64,000 bases of DNA, taken from contig NZ_QDGZ01000006.1 of the NCBI RefSeq assembly GCF_003076135.1, positions 124,001 to 188,000 of the forward strand, given 5' to 3'. The notes under the pieces were generated by a model. That model had not been told where the DNA came from, did no database searches, and was given only the letters and a program-made list of their open reading frames with translations. The position numbers were made by a program, and so were the translations under genes. Positions 1 to 10,522 of this stretch are shown here, in pieces; position 1 is the first letter of the stretch, and every line of letters starts with the position of its first letter. The stretch is from Nocardioides gansuensis (lineage in GTDB: Bacteria > Actinomycetota > Actinomycetes > Propionibacteriales > Nocardioidaceae).

Positions 1-190
1 CCTCGATGTGGTGGTAGATCGAGGACTTGGACAGGCCAGACGCGTGCGAGAGGTGCTGGAAGCTGGTGCCGTCGTAGCCGCGCTCGGTGAAGACCCGCGC
101 CGCCACGTCGAGGAGGCTGTCCAGGGTGTACGTCGGGCGCGGCTCGCCCGACGGCAGCCGCCGTCTCTCGGCGGGAACGCGCTCGCTCAT
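1..190 (-). CDS. TetR-family regulator, N-terminal part (cut by window edge)
   Basis: The gene begins at the ATG at 190 and runs off the left edge, so only about 63 residues are visible. They read as a TetR DNA-binding domain: LLDVAARVFTERGYDGTS, then a recognition helix ending SKSSIYHHIE. The ligand-binding domain lies outside the window. The gene is codirectional with paaZ and sits beside the phenylacetate cluster. TetR-type PaaR proteins control paa genes in corynebacteria, so this is the natural candidate to bind the operator at 2392-2409. The family call is firm; the PaaR role is inferred from position. Confidence 0.8.
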   Translation of the reverse strand, partial: MSERVPAERRRLPSGEPRPTYTLDSLLDVAARVFTERGYDGTSFQHLSHASGLSKSSIYHHIE

Positions 191-279
191 GGCCCTCATG
201 GTCGCACGCACGCAGCCCCGGGCCTGGTCAATCCGCGGTTGCCTCCGCTTCCCTGGTGCACCAGACCCTCCTTCTGGGC

Positions 280-2322
280 TCAGGCTTCCTGGGGCCAGGT
301 CTTGGCGACGAGGGTGAGTACGTCGTAGGTCGCGACGGGCTGGTCGTCCTGGTTGGTGACCACGGCGTCCCACCGGACCTCGCCGTAGTCGGCGCTGGAC
401 CGCGGGGTGATCTGCTTGACGGTCAGCGTCACCCGGATGGTGTCGTCGGCCTTCACCGGGGTGAGGAAGCGCAGGTTGTCGACGCCGAAGTTCGCCAGCA
501 CCGGGCCCGGGTCCGGCTGCACGAAGAGGCCCGCCGCCAGGGAGACCACGAGGTAGCCGTGCGCGACGATCCCGCCGAAGAGCGGGTTGGCGGCGGCAGC
601 CTCGGGGTCGGTGTGGGCGTAGAAGGTGTCGCCGGTGAACTCGGCGAAGTGGTCGATGTCGGCCAGCGTCACCTGACGCGGAGCCGACTCGATGCTGTCG
701 CCGATGCGCAGCTCGGCGAGGCTCTTGCGGAAGGGGTGGACGTCCTCGACGGTGCGCTGCGAGCCGGTGGTCCAGCGGCCGGTGATCGCGGTGAGCATGT
801 CGGGGGAGGCCTGGATCGCCGTGCGCTGCATGTGGTGCAGCACGCCGCGGACGCCGCCGAGCTCCTCGCCGCCGCCGGCGCGGCCCGGACCGCCATGCAC
901 GAGCATCGGCAGCGGGCTGCCATGTCCGGTGGACTCCGGGGCGTCGTCGCGGTCGAGCACCAGGATCCGGCCGTGCCAGGGCGCCAGGCCCAGGGTGACC
1001 TGCCGCGCGACGTCGGGGTCGTGGGTGACGAGCGAGCCGACCAGGCTGCCCCGGCCGCGGGCGGCGAGGGCGATGGCCTCGTCGACGGAGCCGTAGGTGA
1101 GGACCGTGCTGACCGGGCCGAAGGCCTCCACGTCGTGCGGCTCGACGGCGCCCGGGCGGGCGCGCAGCAGCACGGGGGAGATGAAGGCGCCGCGCTCGGG
1201 GTCGGCGTCGACGACCTCGACGCTGTCGGGGTCTCCGAAGACCACGTCGGCGCTGTTGCGCAGCGCCTCGATCGCCTTGCGCACCTCCTGGCGCTGGGCC
1301 AGGCTCGCCAGCGGGCCCATCCGGACGCCCTCGGCGGCCGGGTTGCCGACCGTGACCTTGGCGAGCCGCCCGGTGATCGCCTCGACGACGGCGTCGGCCA
1401 TCGCCTCGGGCACCAGGGTCCTGCGGATCGCGGTGCACTTCTGGCCGGCCTTGACGGTCATCTCGGTGACGACGCCCTTGACGAACAGCTCGAACTCCGG
1501 GTCGTCGGTGGTCACGTCGGGGCCGAGGATCGAGCAGTTGAGGGAGTCGGCCTCGACGCCGAGGCGTACGCCGCGGTGCAGCACCGAGGGGTGGCTGCGC
1601 AGGATCCCGGCGGTGTGCGCCGAGCCGGTGAAGGCCACGGAGTCCTGCTCACCGAGCTCGTCCAGCAGGGTCCCGGCGCTGCCGCTCACGAGCTGCAGGC
1701 TGCCCTCGGGGAGGATGCCCGAGTCCACGACGAGGCGCACGACGGCCTCGGTGAGGTAGCCGGTCTGGCTGGCCGGCTTCACGATGCTGGGCAGGCCGGC
1801 GAGGAACGCCGGCGCGAGCTTCTCCAGCATGCCCCAGACGGGGAAGTTGAAGGCGTTGATCTGCACGGCGACGCCGGGCCGCGAGGTGTAGACGTGCTGG
1901 CCGAGGAACCTGCCCTCGCGGCCGAGCCGCTCGGTGGCACCGTCCAGGAAGACCGTGTCGTTGGGGAGCTCGCGGGTGCCCTTGCTGGCGTAGGAGAACA
2001 GCGTGCCGATCCCACCGTCGATGTCGACCATCGAGTCGCGCTGGGTCGCACCGGTGCGCAGGGAGAGGGCGTAGAGCTCGTCCTTGGCGCCGCCGAGGTG
2101 CTTGGCCAGCGCCTTGAGCAGGCCGGCCCGCTCGTGGAACGTGAGGGAGCGGATCGCGGGGCCGCCGACCTCGTGGGCGTGGGTGACCATGGCGCCGTAG
2201 TCCAGGCCCCGGCTCGACACCCAGGCCACGACCTCCCCGGTCGCGGCGTCGAGGACCGCCTCGCCCTCGTCCACGGCGCGGAACCAGCCGCCCGCCACAT
2301 AGCTCTCCACCAGTGCGCTCAC
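280..2322 (-). CDS. paaZ: PaaZ, oxepin-CoA hydrolase / semialdehyde dehydrogenase
   Basis: This bifunctional cytoplasmic enzyme opens oxepin-CoA and oxidises the resulting aldehyde to 3-oxo-5,6-dehydrosuberyl-CoA. The product is 680 aa, close to the usual PaaZ length. Residues 1-520 are an aldehyde dehydrogenase with the probable base Glu257 (GVEADSLN) and nucleophile Cys296 ([10 protein letters not shown]). The C-terminal ~140 residues are a MaoC hotdog hydratase ([17 protein letters not shown], then [12 protein letters not shown]). The GTG at 2322 is chosen because GGAAGGAAA lies just upstream on the coding strand and the protein then starts where PaaZ proteins do; the reading frame continues further upstream without a ribosome site. 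It is divergent from paaA across a shared operator. Confidence 0.95.
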   Translation of the reverse strand: MSALVESYVAGGWFRAVDEGEAVLDAATGEVVAWVSSRGLDYGAMVTHAHEVGGPAIRSLTFHERAGLLKALAKHLGGAKDELYALSLRTGATQRDSMVDIDGGIGTLFSYASKGTRELPNDTVFLDGATERLGREGRFLGQHVYTSRPGVAVQINAFNFPVWGMLEKLAPAFLAGLPSIVKPASQTGYLTEAVVRLVVDSGILPEGSLQLVSGSAGTLLDELGEQDSVAFTGSAHTAGILRSHPSVLHRGVRLGVEADSLNCSILGPDVTTDDPEFELFVKGVVTEMTVKAGQKCTAIRRTLVPEAMADAVVEAITGRLAKVTVGNPAAEGVRMGPLASLAQRQEVRKAIEALRNSADVVFGDPDSVEVVDADPERGAFISPVLLRARPGAVEPHDVEAFGPVSTVLTYGSVDEAIALAARGRGSLVGSLVTHDPDVARQVTLGLAPWHGRILVLDRDDAPESTGHGSPLPMLVHGGPGRAGGGEELGGVRGVLHHMQRTAIQASPDMLTAITGRWTTGSQRTVEDVHPFRKSLAELRIGDSIESAPRQVTLADIDHFAEFTGDTFYAHTDPEAAAANPLFGGIVAHGYLVVSLAAGLFVQPDPGPVLANFGVDNLRFLTPVKADDTIRVTLTVKQITPRSSADYGEVRWDAVVTNQDDQPVATYDVLTLVAKTWPQEA

Positions 2323-2383
2323 GGTGCGTTTCCTTCCGGATCGGGGTGCACGGGTGCGTTGCGCGACCCGCAGTGCCTGTGCC

Positions 2384-2418
2384 ACAGTAGTACAGAACGT
2401 TCGGTCAGTAAATATCCT
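2384..2418. promoter_or_regulatory. Divergent paaZ/paaA promoter region with a PaaR-like operator
   Basis: The near-palindrome ACAGAACGTTCGGT (2392-2405; 12 of 14 positions symmetric) is followed by CAGT. Its right half fits CGNNCGGTNAGT, the half-site of the PaaR box as I recall it for Corynebacterium glutamicum; the left half is degenerate. On the minus strand TTTACT (2412-2407), a 17-nt spacer and TACTGT (2389-2384) form a plausible paaZ promoter whose spacer holds the palindrome. On the plus strand TATCCT (2413-2418) is a possible paaA -10 box just downstream. A bound repressor could therefore block both directions. The symmetry is seen; the regulator's identity is inferred. Confidence 0.6.
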
Positions 2419-2437
2419 CATTCGCCCAGGAGGACCC

Positions 2438-3397
2438 ATGACGTCGGCTGTCGACGAGGCACGGCTGCAGGCCCAGTTCGAGGCCACCGTCGCGCACAAG
2501 GACCGCATCGAGCCGAGGGACTGGATGCCCGAGGCCTACCGCAAGACCGTGGTGCGCCAGGTCGCCCAGCACGCGCACTCCGAGATCATCGGCATGCAGC
2601 CCGAGGGGGACTGGATCGGGCGCGCCCCGTCGCTGCGCCGCAAGGCGATCCTGCTGGCCAAGGTGCAGGACGAGGCGGGTCACGGCCTCTACCTCTACTC
2701 GGCGACGGAGACGCTGGGCGTCTCCCGCGACGAGCTGACCGAGAGGCTCATCACGGGCGCGCAGAAGTACTCCTCGATCTTCAACTACCCGACGCTGTCC
2801 TACGCCGACGTCGGCACCATCGGCTGGCTGGTCGACGGTGCCGCGATCTGCAACCAGGTCCCGCTCTGCCGCACGTCGTACGGCCCGTACGGCCGGGCGA
2901 TGATCCGGATCTGCAAGGAGGAGTCGTTCCACCAGCGCCAGGGCTATGAGCTGCTCATGACGATGATGCGGGGCACCGACGAGCAGCGGGCGATGGTGCA
3001 GGAGTCGGTCGACCGGTTCTGGTGGCCGTCGCTGATGATGTTCGGTCCGCCCGACGACGCCTCGCCCAACACCGCGCAGTCGATGGCGTGGGGCATCAAG
3101 ACCCACACCAACGACGAGCTGCGGCAGCGCTTCGTCGACATGACCGTCCCGCAGGCCGTGGCGCTCTGGGTGACGCTGCCCGACCCCGAGCTGCGCTGGA
3201 ACGAGGAGCGCGGGGCGCACGACTTCGGCCAGCCCGACTGGGACGAGTTCTGGTCCGTGGTCAAGGGCGACGGTCCGTGCAACGCACAGCGGATCGCCCA
3301 CCGGAAGAAGGCCTGGGACGACGGCGCGTGGGTCCGTGAGGCCGCCATGGCGTTCGCTGACAAGCAGTCCAGCCAGTCCGAGGAGGCGACGGCATGA
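2438..3397 (+). CDS. paaA: PaaA, catalytic subunit of phenylacetyl-CoA epoxidase
   Basis: PaaA is the di-iron subunit of the PaaABCE monooxygenase, which converts phenylacetyl-CoA to its 1,2-epoxide. The protein is 319 aa (E. coli about 309) and shows the conserved ferritin-like segments [18 protein letters not shown] and [16 protein letters not shown], which carry Glu/His iron ligands. The ATG at 2438 follows AGGAGG at 2428-2433. The frame is open upstream to 2324, but that part overlaps the promoter and is not PaaA-like. Its stop overlaps paaB by 4 bp, so the subunits are likely translationally coupled. Confidence 0.97.
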   Translation: MTSAVDEARLQAQFEATVAHKDRIEPRDWMPEAYRKTVVRQVAQHAHSEIIGMQPEGDWIGRAPSLRRKAILLAKVQDEAGHGLYLYSATETLGVSRDELTERLITGAQKYSSIFNYPTLSYADVGTIGWLVDGAAICNQVPLCRTSYGPYGRAMIRICKEESFHQRQGYELLMTMMRGTDEQRAMVQESVDRFWWPSLMMFGPPDDASPNTAQSMAWGIKTHTNDELRQRFVDMTVPQAVALWVTLPDPELRWNEERGAHDFGQPDWDEFWSVVKGDGPCNAQRIAHRKKAWDDGAWVREAAMAFADKQSSQSEEATA

Positions 3398-3687
3398 CCA
3401 CGCCCAGGGCCGAGTGGCCGCTCTACGAGGTGTTCGTCCGCGGCAAGCGCGGCCTCAACCACGTCCACGTGGGCTCCCTCCACGCCCCCGATGACGAGAT
3501 GGCGCTCCGGCACGCGCGCGACGTCTACACGCGCCGCAACGAGGGCGTGAGCATCTGGGTCGTGCGCTCGGACGCGATCACCGCGTCGAGCCCGGACGAG
3601 AAGGACCCGCTCTTCGCCCCCAGCGGCGACAAGGTCTACCGGCACCCGACGTTCTACGAGATCCCCGACCACGTCCCCCACATGTGA
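3394..3687 (+). CDS. paaB: PaaB, structural subunit of phenylacetyl-CoA epoxidase
   Basis: This small (97 aa) subunit bridges PaaA-PaaC heterodimers in the epoxidase; it has no catalytic residues of its own. The segments [20 protein letters not shown] and [18 protein letters not shown] are typical of the family, and the length matches E. coli PaaB (about 95 aa). It begins inside the paaA stop (ATGA overlap at 3394) and is followed 33 bp later by paaC. It is expected to be made in proportion to PaaA. Confidence 0.96.
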   Translation: MTTPRAEWPLYEVFVRGKRGLNHVHVGSLHAPDDEMALRHARDVYTRRNEGVSIWVVRSDAITASSPDEKDPLFAPSGDKVYRHPTFYEIPDHVPHM

Positions 3688-3720
3688 TCTCGACTGAGCT
3701 CGATCACCCGAAGGACTGAC

Positions 3721-4659
3721 ATGCCTGACGTGCACACCCACGAAGAGGACCCCCACGACTCGGCGTACGCCGGGCTGCTGGTCAACGACGCCCACCACTG
3801 GGCCTTCGGCACCGACTTCGAGGACCCGCTGGCGGGCGTCGACACGACCGTCCCCGACGGCGTCGACCCGGCGGTGCTGGCGGCCTACTGCCTGATGCTC
3901 GGCGACGACGCCCTCGTCCTGTCACAGCGGATCTCGGAGTGGTGCAGCCGCGCGCCCGACCTGGAGGAGGACATCGCGCTGGCCAACATCGCCCTCGACC
4001 TCCTCGGGCAGGCCCGGCTGCTGCTCGCGCGCGCCGCGGCGGCCGACCCCGCCGCCGTACCGGCCCTGCCGGAGGGCTCGCCCGTTCCCGACGAGGACCG
4101 GCTGGCGTTCTTCCGCGACGACACCGCCTTCCGCAACGTGCGTCTCGCCGAGGTGCCGAACGGCGACTTCGCCGAGACCATCACCCGGCTCCTGCTGTTC
4201 TCGACGTGGCGGCTGGCGCTCTTCGAGCGGCTGGCCGGCAGCAGGGACGCCGTCGTCGCCGCCGTCGCGGCCAAGGGGGCCAAGGAGCTGGCCTATCACC
4301 GCGACTTCGCGGCGCGGTGGTTCGTCACGCTCGCTCAGGGGACCGACGAGTCCCGGCGCCGTGCGCTCGACGCCCTGGGCGCCTTGTGGCCGCTGTGGCC
4401 GGAGCTCTTCGAGACCCACGGGGTCGAACGCGCCGCCGCGGAGGCCGGCGTCGGCGTCGACCCGGCCTCGGTCGCCGCCGAGGTCGACGTGGTCCTCGAG
4501 CAGGTGCTCGCCGCGAGCGCCGTCGAGCGCCCCGAGGCACGTCCGCTCGCCGGTGCCCACGGGTGGAAGGGTCGCGACGGGGTGCACACCGAGGCTCTGG
4601 GCGGGATGCTCGCCGAGATGCAGAGCGTGGCCCGGGCCCACCCGAGGGGGCAGTGGTGA
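3721..4659 (+). CDS. paaC: PaaC, structural subunit of phenylacetyl-CoA epoxidase
   Basis: PaaC is the non-catalytic ferritin-like partner of PaaA. The 312-aa product has a longer N-terminus than E. coli PaaC (about 248 aa), starting with a His/Asp-rich stretch. The core includes LGDDALVLSQRISEWCSRAP, EDIALANIALDLLGQARLLL and AKELAYHRDFAARWFVTLAQ, all family-typical. The ATG at 3721 follows CGAAGGACTGAC. The stop shares one base with the paaD ATG. Confidence 0.95.
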   Translation: MPDVHTHEEDPHDSAYAGLLVNDAHHWAFGTDFEDPLAGVDTTVPDGVDPAVLAAYCLMLGDDALVLSQRISEWCSRAPDLEEDIALANIALDLLGQARLLLARAAAADPAAVPALPEGSPVPDEDRLAFFRDDTAFRNVRLAEVPNGDFAETITRLLLFSTWRLALFERLAGSRDAVVAAVAAKGAKELAYHRDFAARWFVTLAQGTDESRRRALDALGALWPLWPELFETHGVERAAAEAGVGVDPASVAAEVDVVLEQVLAASAVERPEARPLAGAHGWKGRDGVHTEALGGMLAEMQSVARAHPRGQW

Positions 4660-5186
4660 TGGTCTCCATCGTGGAACGGACCAGCGAGCGCGTCCGCGAG
4701 CTGGCCTGGCAGGTCGCCGCCACCGTCGTCGACCCCGAGCTGCCGATGCTCACCCTCGCCGACCTCGGTGTGCTGCGCGACGTCGAGGTCTCGGACGACG
4801 GGGGCGTGGTCGTCTCGATCACCCCGACCTACTCCGGGTGCCCGGCCATGGCGACCATGCGCGACGACCTCGTCCGCCGCCTCCAGGAAGAGGGCTTCGC
4901 GCACGTGCGCGTCCGGGTGGCGCTCCACCCCGCCTGGACGACCGACTGGATCACCCCCGCAGGCAAGGCCGCGCTGGCCGAGGCCGGCATCTCGCCACCC
5001 GGGCCGGCGCCTCGCCGAGAGGGCCCGGTCGCCCTGCAGCTCGCTCCCATCCCGCGCGCCGTGCACTGCCCGCGGTGCGGCTCGGCCGACGTCGACCTGA
5101 CCTCTGAGTTCGGCTCCACGGCCTGCAAGGCGATGTACCAGTGCCGGGCCTGCCTCGAGCCCTTCGACCACGTGAAGGAGATCTGA
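4659..5186 (+). CDS. paaD: PaaD, MIP18-family assembly factor for the epoxidase
   Basis: PaaD is needed for an active epoxidase complex and probably helps iron-sulfur or metal-centre assembly. The 175-aa protein has an N-terminal MIP18/DUF59 domain (VVDPELPMLTLADLGVLRDV, then TYSGCPAMATM with its conserved Cys) and a C-terminal zinc-ribbon-like segment with paired cysteines (CPRCGSADV and YQCRACLEPF). The ATG at 4659 is 8 bp from GAGGGGG; in-frame GTG codons at 4653 and 4656 are close alternatives. It overlaps the paaC stop by one base and ends 1 bp before paaE. Confidence 0.94.
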   Translation: MVSIVERTSERVRELAWQVAATVVDPELPMLTLADLGVLRDVEVSDDGGVVVSITPTYSGCPAMATMRDDLVRRLQEEGFAHVRVRVALHPAWTTDWITPAGKAALAEAGISPPGPAPRREGPVALQLAPIPRAVHCPRCGSADVDLTSEFGSTACKAMYQCRACLEPFDHVKEI

Positions 5187-5187
5187 C

Positions 5188-6273
5188 GTGACGGAGGCGC
5201 TCACCAGGGAGCCGGCGAGCCGCACGGCCTTCCACTCACTCGTCGTCGCCGACGTCGAGCGCCTCACCGACGACTCGGCCGCGATCACCTTCGACGTGCC
5301 GGACGACCTGCGCGACGTCTTCGACTTCGCGGCGGGCCAGTCGCTCACCCTGCGCCGGACGATCGACGGCGTGGAGCACCGCCGCACCTACTCGATCTGC
5401 TCGCCCGTCGGCAGCCGGCCGCGCATCGGGGTGCGCGAGATCCCCGACGGGCTGTTCTCCCGATGGCTGGTCCACGACGTGAGGCCGGGGGACCGCATCG
5501 AGGCGCAGCCGCCCTCGGGCAGCTTCCGCGCCGACCCCGCCGAGGGCGGGCGCCACCTGTGCATCGCCGCCGGGTCGGGCATCACGCCGATGCTCTCGAT
5601 CGCGGCGACCCTCCTCGGCAACCCCGACGTCCAGGTGACCCTGGTCTACGGCAACCGCACCACGACGTCGGTGATGTTCGCCGAGGAGCTCGCCGACCTC
5701 AAGGACGCCCACCACGGGCAGTTCGACCTCATGCACGTGCTCTCCCGGGAGCCGCGCGACGTCGACCTCTTCTCCGGACGCCTCGACGCCGACCGGCTGC
5801 GCCGGCTGCTCACCGTGCTGGTCCCTGCTGCGGAGATGGACCACGTCTGGCTGTGCGGTCCACTCGGGATGCTCGAGGACGCCCGCGAGGTGCTCGGCGA
5901 GCTCGGCGTCGAGCCCGCGCGGATCCACGTCGAGCTCTTCTACGTCGACGAGCCCCCGCCGCAGCTCCGTCACGCCGACCGGGTCATCGAGGGCGTCACC
6001 AGCGAGGTCACCGTGCACCTCGACGGGCGCACGACCACCACGCCGATGCCGCGGGACAGGACCATCCTCGACTCCGCCCAGGAGGTCCGCAGCGACCTGC
6101 CTTTCGCCTGCAAGGGCGGCGTGTGCGGCACCTGCCGGGCCAAGGTCTGCGACGGTGAGGTGGACATGGTCCGCAACTACGCGCTCGAGCCCGACGAGGT
6201 CGCGCGCGACTTCGTCCTCACCTGCCAGACCTTCCCCGTCAGCGCCGAGGTCACCGTCGACTTCGATGCCTGA
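5188..6273 (+). CDS. paaE: PaaE, reductase of phenylacetyl-CoA epoxidase
   Basis: PaaE passes electrons from NADPH through FAD and a 2Fe-2S cluster to PaaA. The 361-aa protein has an FAD-binding segment (RRTYSICSP, near residue 63), a nucleotide-binding domain (AAGSGITPMLSIAATLL) and a C-terminal plant-type ferredoxin domain with cysteines in CKGGVCGTCRAKVC plus the later LTCQTFP. The start is GTG at 5188, preceded by AAGGAG at 5175-5180. It is 1 bp downstream of paaD. Confidence 0.96.
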   Translation: MTEALTREPASRTAFHSLVVADVERLTDDSAAITFDVPDDLRDVFDFAAGQSLTLRRTIDGVEHRRTYSICSPVGSRPRIGVREIPDGLFSRWLVHDVRPGDRIEAQPPSGSFRADPAEGGRHLCIAAGSGITPMLSIAATLLGNPDVQVTLVYGNRTTTSVMFAEELADLKDAHHGQFDLMHVLSREPRDVDLFSGRLDADRLRRLLTVLVPAAEMDHVWLCGPLGMLEDAREVLGELGVEPARIHVELFYVDEPPPQLRHADRVIEGVTSEVTVHLDGRTTTTPMPRDRTILDSAQEVRSDLPFACKGGVCGTCRAKVCDGEVDMVRNYALEPDEVARDFVLTCQTFPVSAEVTVDFDA

Positions 6274-6298
6274 CCGTCCACCCAGAGCAAGGAGGGCC

Positions 6299-7461
<1,163 letters not shown>

Positions 7462-7465
<4 letters not shown>

Positions 7466-8205
7466 GCGAGCCGCTGCTGGTGGAGGAACACGACGACCGG
7501 GTGGTGCTGCGGCTCAACCGTCCGGAGGTCCGCAACGCGATCGACCGTGCCCTCGTCGAGGCGCTCCACGAGGCCTGTCGCTGCCTGGAGGAGGAACCCC
7601 GGATCGCCCTGGTGGTCGGGACGGGAGGCACCTTCGCCGCCGGCGCCGACATCGGCCAGCTCCGGGAGCGGCGCCGTGACGACGGGCTCCGCGGGATCAA
7701 CTCGGGGATCTTCGACCGCGTGCACCGGCTGCCGATGCCGGTCATCGCCCTGGTCGACGGCTACGCCCTCGGCGGCGGCGCGGAGCTCGCCTATGCCTGC
7801 GACTTCCGGATCGGCACGCCGACCACGAGGATCGGCAACCCCGAGCCGAGTCTGGGGATCCTGGCGGCCGCGGGTGCCACCTGGCGGCTGCGGGAGCTGG
7901 TGGGGGAGCCGCTCGCCAAGGAGATCCTGCTCGCCGGCCGGGTGCTCGACGCCGACGAGGCCCTCGCCGCCCGGCTGCTGAACGAGGTGGTCCCCGCGGA
8001 CGACCTCGAGGCGGCAGGCCACCGCCTGGCGGACCGGATCGCCGCGTCCGCACCCCTCGCCGTACGCCTCACCAAGTCCGTCCTCCACGCGCCGCGGGAC
8101 GCACATCCGCTCATCGACGACGTCGCGCAGGCCGTCCTCTTCGAGACCGAGGAGAAGCACGACCGGATGACCGCGTTCCTCGAGCGACGCAAGGACAAGC
8201 CGTGA
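7462..8205 (+). CDS. Enoyl-CoA hydratase/isomerase of the phenylacetate operon (PaaF/PaaG type)
   Basis: A 247-aa crotonase-fold enzyme. The oxyanion-hole segments are FAAGADIGQL (59-67) and GYALGGGAELA (100-110). Two acidic residues, Glu108 and Glu128 (GNPEPSLGI), sit where hydratases carry their catalytic pair. That favours PaaF (2,3-dehydroadipyl-CoA hydratase) over the PaaG isomerase, but E. coli needs both enzymes and only one crotonase gene is present here. It overlaps the thiolase by 4 bp at the start and paaH by 4 bp at the end. The assignment between the two roles is uncertain. Confidence 0.85.
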
Positions 8206-9032
8206 CCGCATCAGTGCCGGACGCCGTCGGGGTCTACGGCGGCGGCCGGATGGGGTCGGGGATCGCGCACGCCTTCGCAGTCGCCGGGGCCGACGTCACG
8301 GTGGTCGAGAGCGACGAGCAGGCTGCCACCGCCGCGCGGGAACGCATCGGGGCGAGCCTCGCCAAGGCGGTCGCGAAGGGCGCCACCGTCCACGGCACCG
8401 CGACCGTGGTCACCGACCCGGCCGCGCTGGCGGGCAGTGGCCTGATCGTCGAAGCGGTGCCGGAGCTGGTGGAGGTCAAGCTCGCCGTCCTCTCGCGGAT
8501 CGCCGAGGTCGTCCCGGACGCCGCGATCGGCACCAACACCAGCTCCCTCTCGATCGACCTGCTGGCCGACGCCCTGCCCGAGCCCTCCCGGCTGGTCGGC
8601 CTGCACTTCTTCAACCCTGTCCCGGTCAGCGACCTCGTGGAGGTCGTCGTCGGCGCGCGCACCGATCCCGAGCTGGTGACCCGGGCGCAGTCCTGGGTCG
8701 CGGCCCTGGGCAAGACCGCCATCACCGTGACGGACTCGCCGGGCTTCGCCAGCAGCCGCCTCGGCGTCGCGATCGCCCTGGAGGCGATGCGGATGCTCGA
8801 GGAGGGGGTCGCGAGCGTCGAGGACATCGACACCGCCATGACGCTGGGCTACCGGCACCCGGTCGGGCCCCTCAGGACCACCGACCTCGTCGGCCTCGAC
8901 GTGCGCCTGGCCATCGCGGAGCACCTCGAGCGCGAGCTCGGCCCGCGCTTCTCACCGCCCCAGGTGCTCCGTGACAAGGTCGCCGCCGGCGACCTCGGCC
9001 GCAAGACGGGCAGGGGGTTCTACTCGTGGTGA
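8202..9032 (+). CDS. paaH: PaaH, 3-hydroxyadipyl-CoA dehydrogenase
   Basis: An NAD-dependent 3-hydroxyacyl-CoA dehydrogenase that oxidises 3-hydroxyadipyl-CoA before the thiolase step. The Rossmann loop is GGGRMGSGIA near residue 13; VGLHFFNPVPVSDLVEVV carries the catalytic His region, and the C-terminal helical domain is complete (DLVGLDVRLAIAEHLERELG). At 276 aa it is a single-domain form, shorter than the ~475-aa E. coli PaaH. The start is GTG at 8202, overlapping the upstream stop. Confidence 0.92.
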   Translation: MTASVPDAVGVYGGGRMGSGIAHAFAVAGADVTVVESDEQAATAARERIGASLAKAVAKGATVHGTATVVTDPAALAGSGLIVEAVPELVEVKLAVLSRIAEVVPDAAIGTNTSSLSIDLLADALPEPSRLVGLHFFNPVPVSDLVEVVVGARTDPELVTRAQSWVAALGKTAITVTDSPGFASSRLGVAIALEAMRMLEEGVASVEDIDTAMTLGYRHPVGPLRTTDLVGLDVRLAIAEHLERELGPRFSPPQVLRDKVAAGDLGRKTGRGFYSW

Positions 9033-9454
9033 GCGACGCCCACGAGGTGGCGCGGCGCAGCGCCGAGGCGATGTGGTCCGCCGACACCGCCAGCACCGGC
9101 CTGGGCATGGTGCTCGAGCAGGTCGCCCCGGGCGAGGCGCGGGTGTCGATGCGGGTGCGGCCCGACATGGTCAACGGCCACGACCTCTGCCACGGCGGCC
9201 TCGTCGCCACGCTCGCGGACAGCGCGTTCGCCGTGGCGTGCAACACCTACGGGGAGGTCACGGTCGCCTCCGGCTTCGAGATCGACCTGCTCGAGCCCGC
9301 CCGGCTCGGCGACACCCTGACGGCGCAGGCGCGCGAGGTCGTACGCCGCGGCCGCTCGGGGCTCTACGACGTCACCGTTCGGCGCGGCGACACGGTGGTG
9401 GCGGAGTTCCGCGGCCGGAGCCGCTCGCTCGGCCGGCCCGTCCCCGGAGCCTGA
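9029..9454 (+). CDS. paaI: PaaI, hydroxyphenylacetyl-CoA thioesterase
   Basis: A hotdog-fold thioesterase that rescues CoA from dead-end ring-hydroxylated phenylacetyl-CoA. The 141-aa protein carries the active-site segment NGHDLCHGGLVATLADSAFA and the length is standard. The start is GTG at 9029, overlapping the paaH stop (GTGA); an in-frame GTG one codon earlier at 9026 is an equal alternative. It is the last paa gene of the rightward operon, and no clear hairpin follows in the 78 bp before the next gene. Confidence 0.92.
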   Translation: MSDAHEVARRSAEAMWSADTASTGLGMVLEQVAPGEARVSMRVRPDMVNGHDLCHGGLVATLADSAFAVACNTYGEVTVASGFEIDLLEPARLGDTLTAQAREVVRRGRSGLYDVTVRRGDTVVAEFRGRSRSLGRPVPGA

Positions 9455-9532
9455 AGCCCGGAATCGGCGACTCTCAGGATCGGCGCCTACGGTGGTCCAC
9501 TCCATTCCCGCGACACTCCTGAGGTCTCCACC

Positions 9533-10480
9533 ATGCGGCGTTCTCTTGCCACCCTGCCCCTCGGCGCACTGCTCCTCACCGGATTGGTGGCGTGCGGCAG
9601 CAGCTCCGACGACCCAGAGGCGCCTTCGGCGGACCCCACCGCGGTCGAAGGCGTGACCGTGACGGGCGACTTCGGCAAGGAGCCCGAGGTCGAGGTCAAG
9701 GACCTCGACGTCACGAAGCCCGTGCACGGCGAGGTGATCGCCGGTGACGGCGCCGAGGTCACCGAGGAGAGCAACGTCAACTACCGGTTCCACATCGTCT
9801 ACGGCAGCAATGGCGAGCAGGTCGCCGACAACTACGCAGAGCCCCGCGCCGTCGCGCTCGACCTGGCGGAGCAGCCGGAGCCGATCATCGACGCATTGGT
9901 CGGCACACACGTCGGCAGCCGCGTCGTCCTCGCGCTCCCGGTGACGGACCTTTTCGGGAAGGAGGGTGCCGCGCAGTACGGGCTGGACACCAAGGACGAC
10001 CTGGTGATGGTGATGGACCTGGTCTCCGAGGTCGAGCCGCCCCTCGACGGTCCCGAGGGCGAGGCCGTCGAGCCGCCGGACGACGCTCCGACGGTGGTCG
10101 AGGACGACGGCGCGGTCACCGGGATCGACTTCGGCAACGCTCCGGAGAAGCCGTCCGGGGAGCTCGAGGTGATTACCCTCGTCGAGGGCTCCGGCGAGCC
10201 CGTCGCCGAGGGCGACGACGTGACGGTCGACTACTTCGGCGTCGTCTACGGGGGCAAGCAGCCGTTCGACGAGTCCTACTCCGCGGAGCCGGTCACGTTC
10301 GGCCTCACGCCGGGCGGCCTGATCGACGGCTGGGTCGAGGGCCTGGCCGGCGTCAAGGCCGGCAGCCGGGTCATGCTCGTCGTCCCCGCGGAGAAGGGCT
10401 ACGGCGACCGCGCGAACGGCAACATCCCGGCCAACTCGACGCTGGTGTTCGTCATCGACGTGCTCGGGGTGAACCTCTGA
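9533..10480 (+). CDS. Lipoprotein with two FKBP-type prolyl isomerase domains
   Basis: A 315-aa exported lipoprotein: hydrophobic signal (residues 5-20), lipobox LVAC with Cys21, then an acidic linker. A first FKBP-like domain (about 75-170, NVNYRFHIVYGSNGEQ) is divergent. A second (about 218-314) is canonical, with VTVDYFGVVYGG, GWVEGLAGVKAGSRVMLVVP and an IPANSTLVFVIDVL ending. It likely helps fold proteins outside the membrane. It is separated from paaI by 78 bp and is probably a housekeeping gene unrelated to phenylacetate. Confidence 0.9.
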   Translation: MRRSLATLPLGALLLTGLVACGSSSDDPEAPSADPTAVEGVTVTGDFGKEPEVEVKDLDVTKPVHGEVIAGDGAEVTEESNVNYRFHIVYGSNGEQVADNYAEPRAVALDLAEQPEPIIDALVGTHVGSRVVLALPVTDLFGKEGAAQYGLDTKDDLVMVMDLVSEVEPPLDGPEGEAVEPPDDAPTVVEDDGAVTGIDFGNAPEKPSGELEVITLVEGSGEPVAEGDDVTVDYFGVVYGGKQPFDESYSAEPVTFGLTPGGLIDGWVEGLAGVKAGSRVMLVVPAEKGYGDRANGNIPANSTLVFVIDVLGVNL

Positions 10481-10500
10481 GCGACCCCGACCCGGGGCTC
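10479..10500. terminator. Possible bidirectional hairpin between convergent genes
   Basis: The 42-bp gap between the FKBP gene (+) and the lacI-type gene (-) holds CCCCG-acc-CGGGG (10485-10497), flanked by GAGC and GCTC that extend the pairing imperfectly. There is no T-run, so intrinsic termination is only possible, not shown. Confidence 0.35.
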
Positions 10501-10522
10501 CTGCCCGGCGGCTCGGTCAGTC

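Noticed and set aside
256-2949. An 897-codon plus-strand frame opposite paaZ and paaA
   Set aside because: It is a shadow frame produced by GC-rich codons of paaZ on the other strand. It is rich in G, R, A, V, D and H, with no family motifs, and paaZ and paaA account fully for the DNA.
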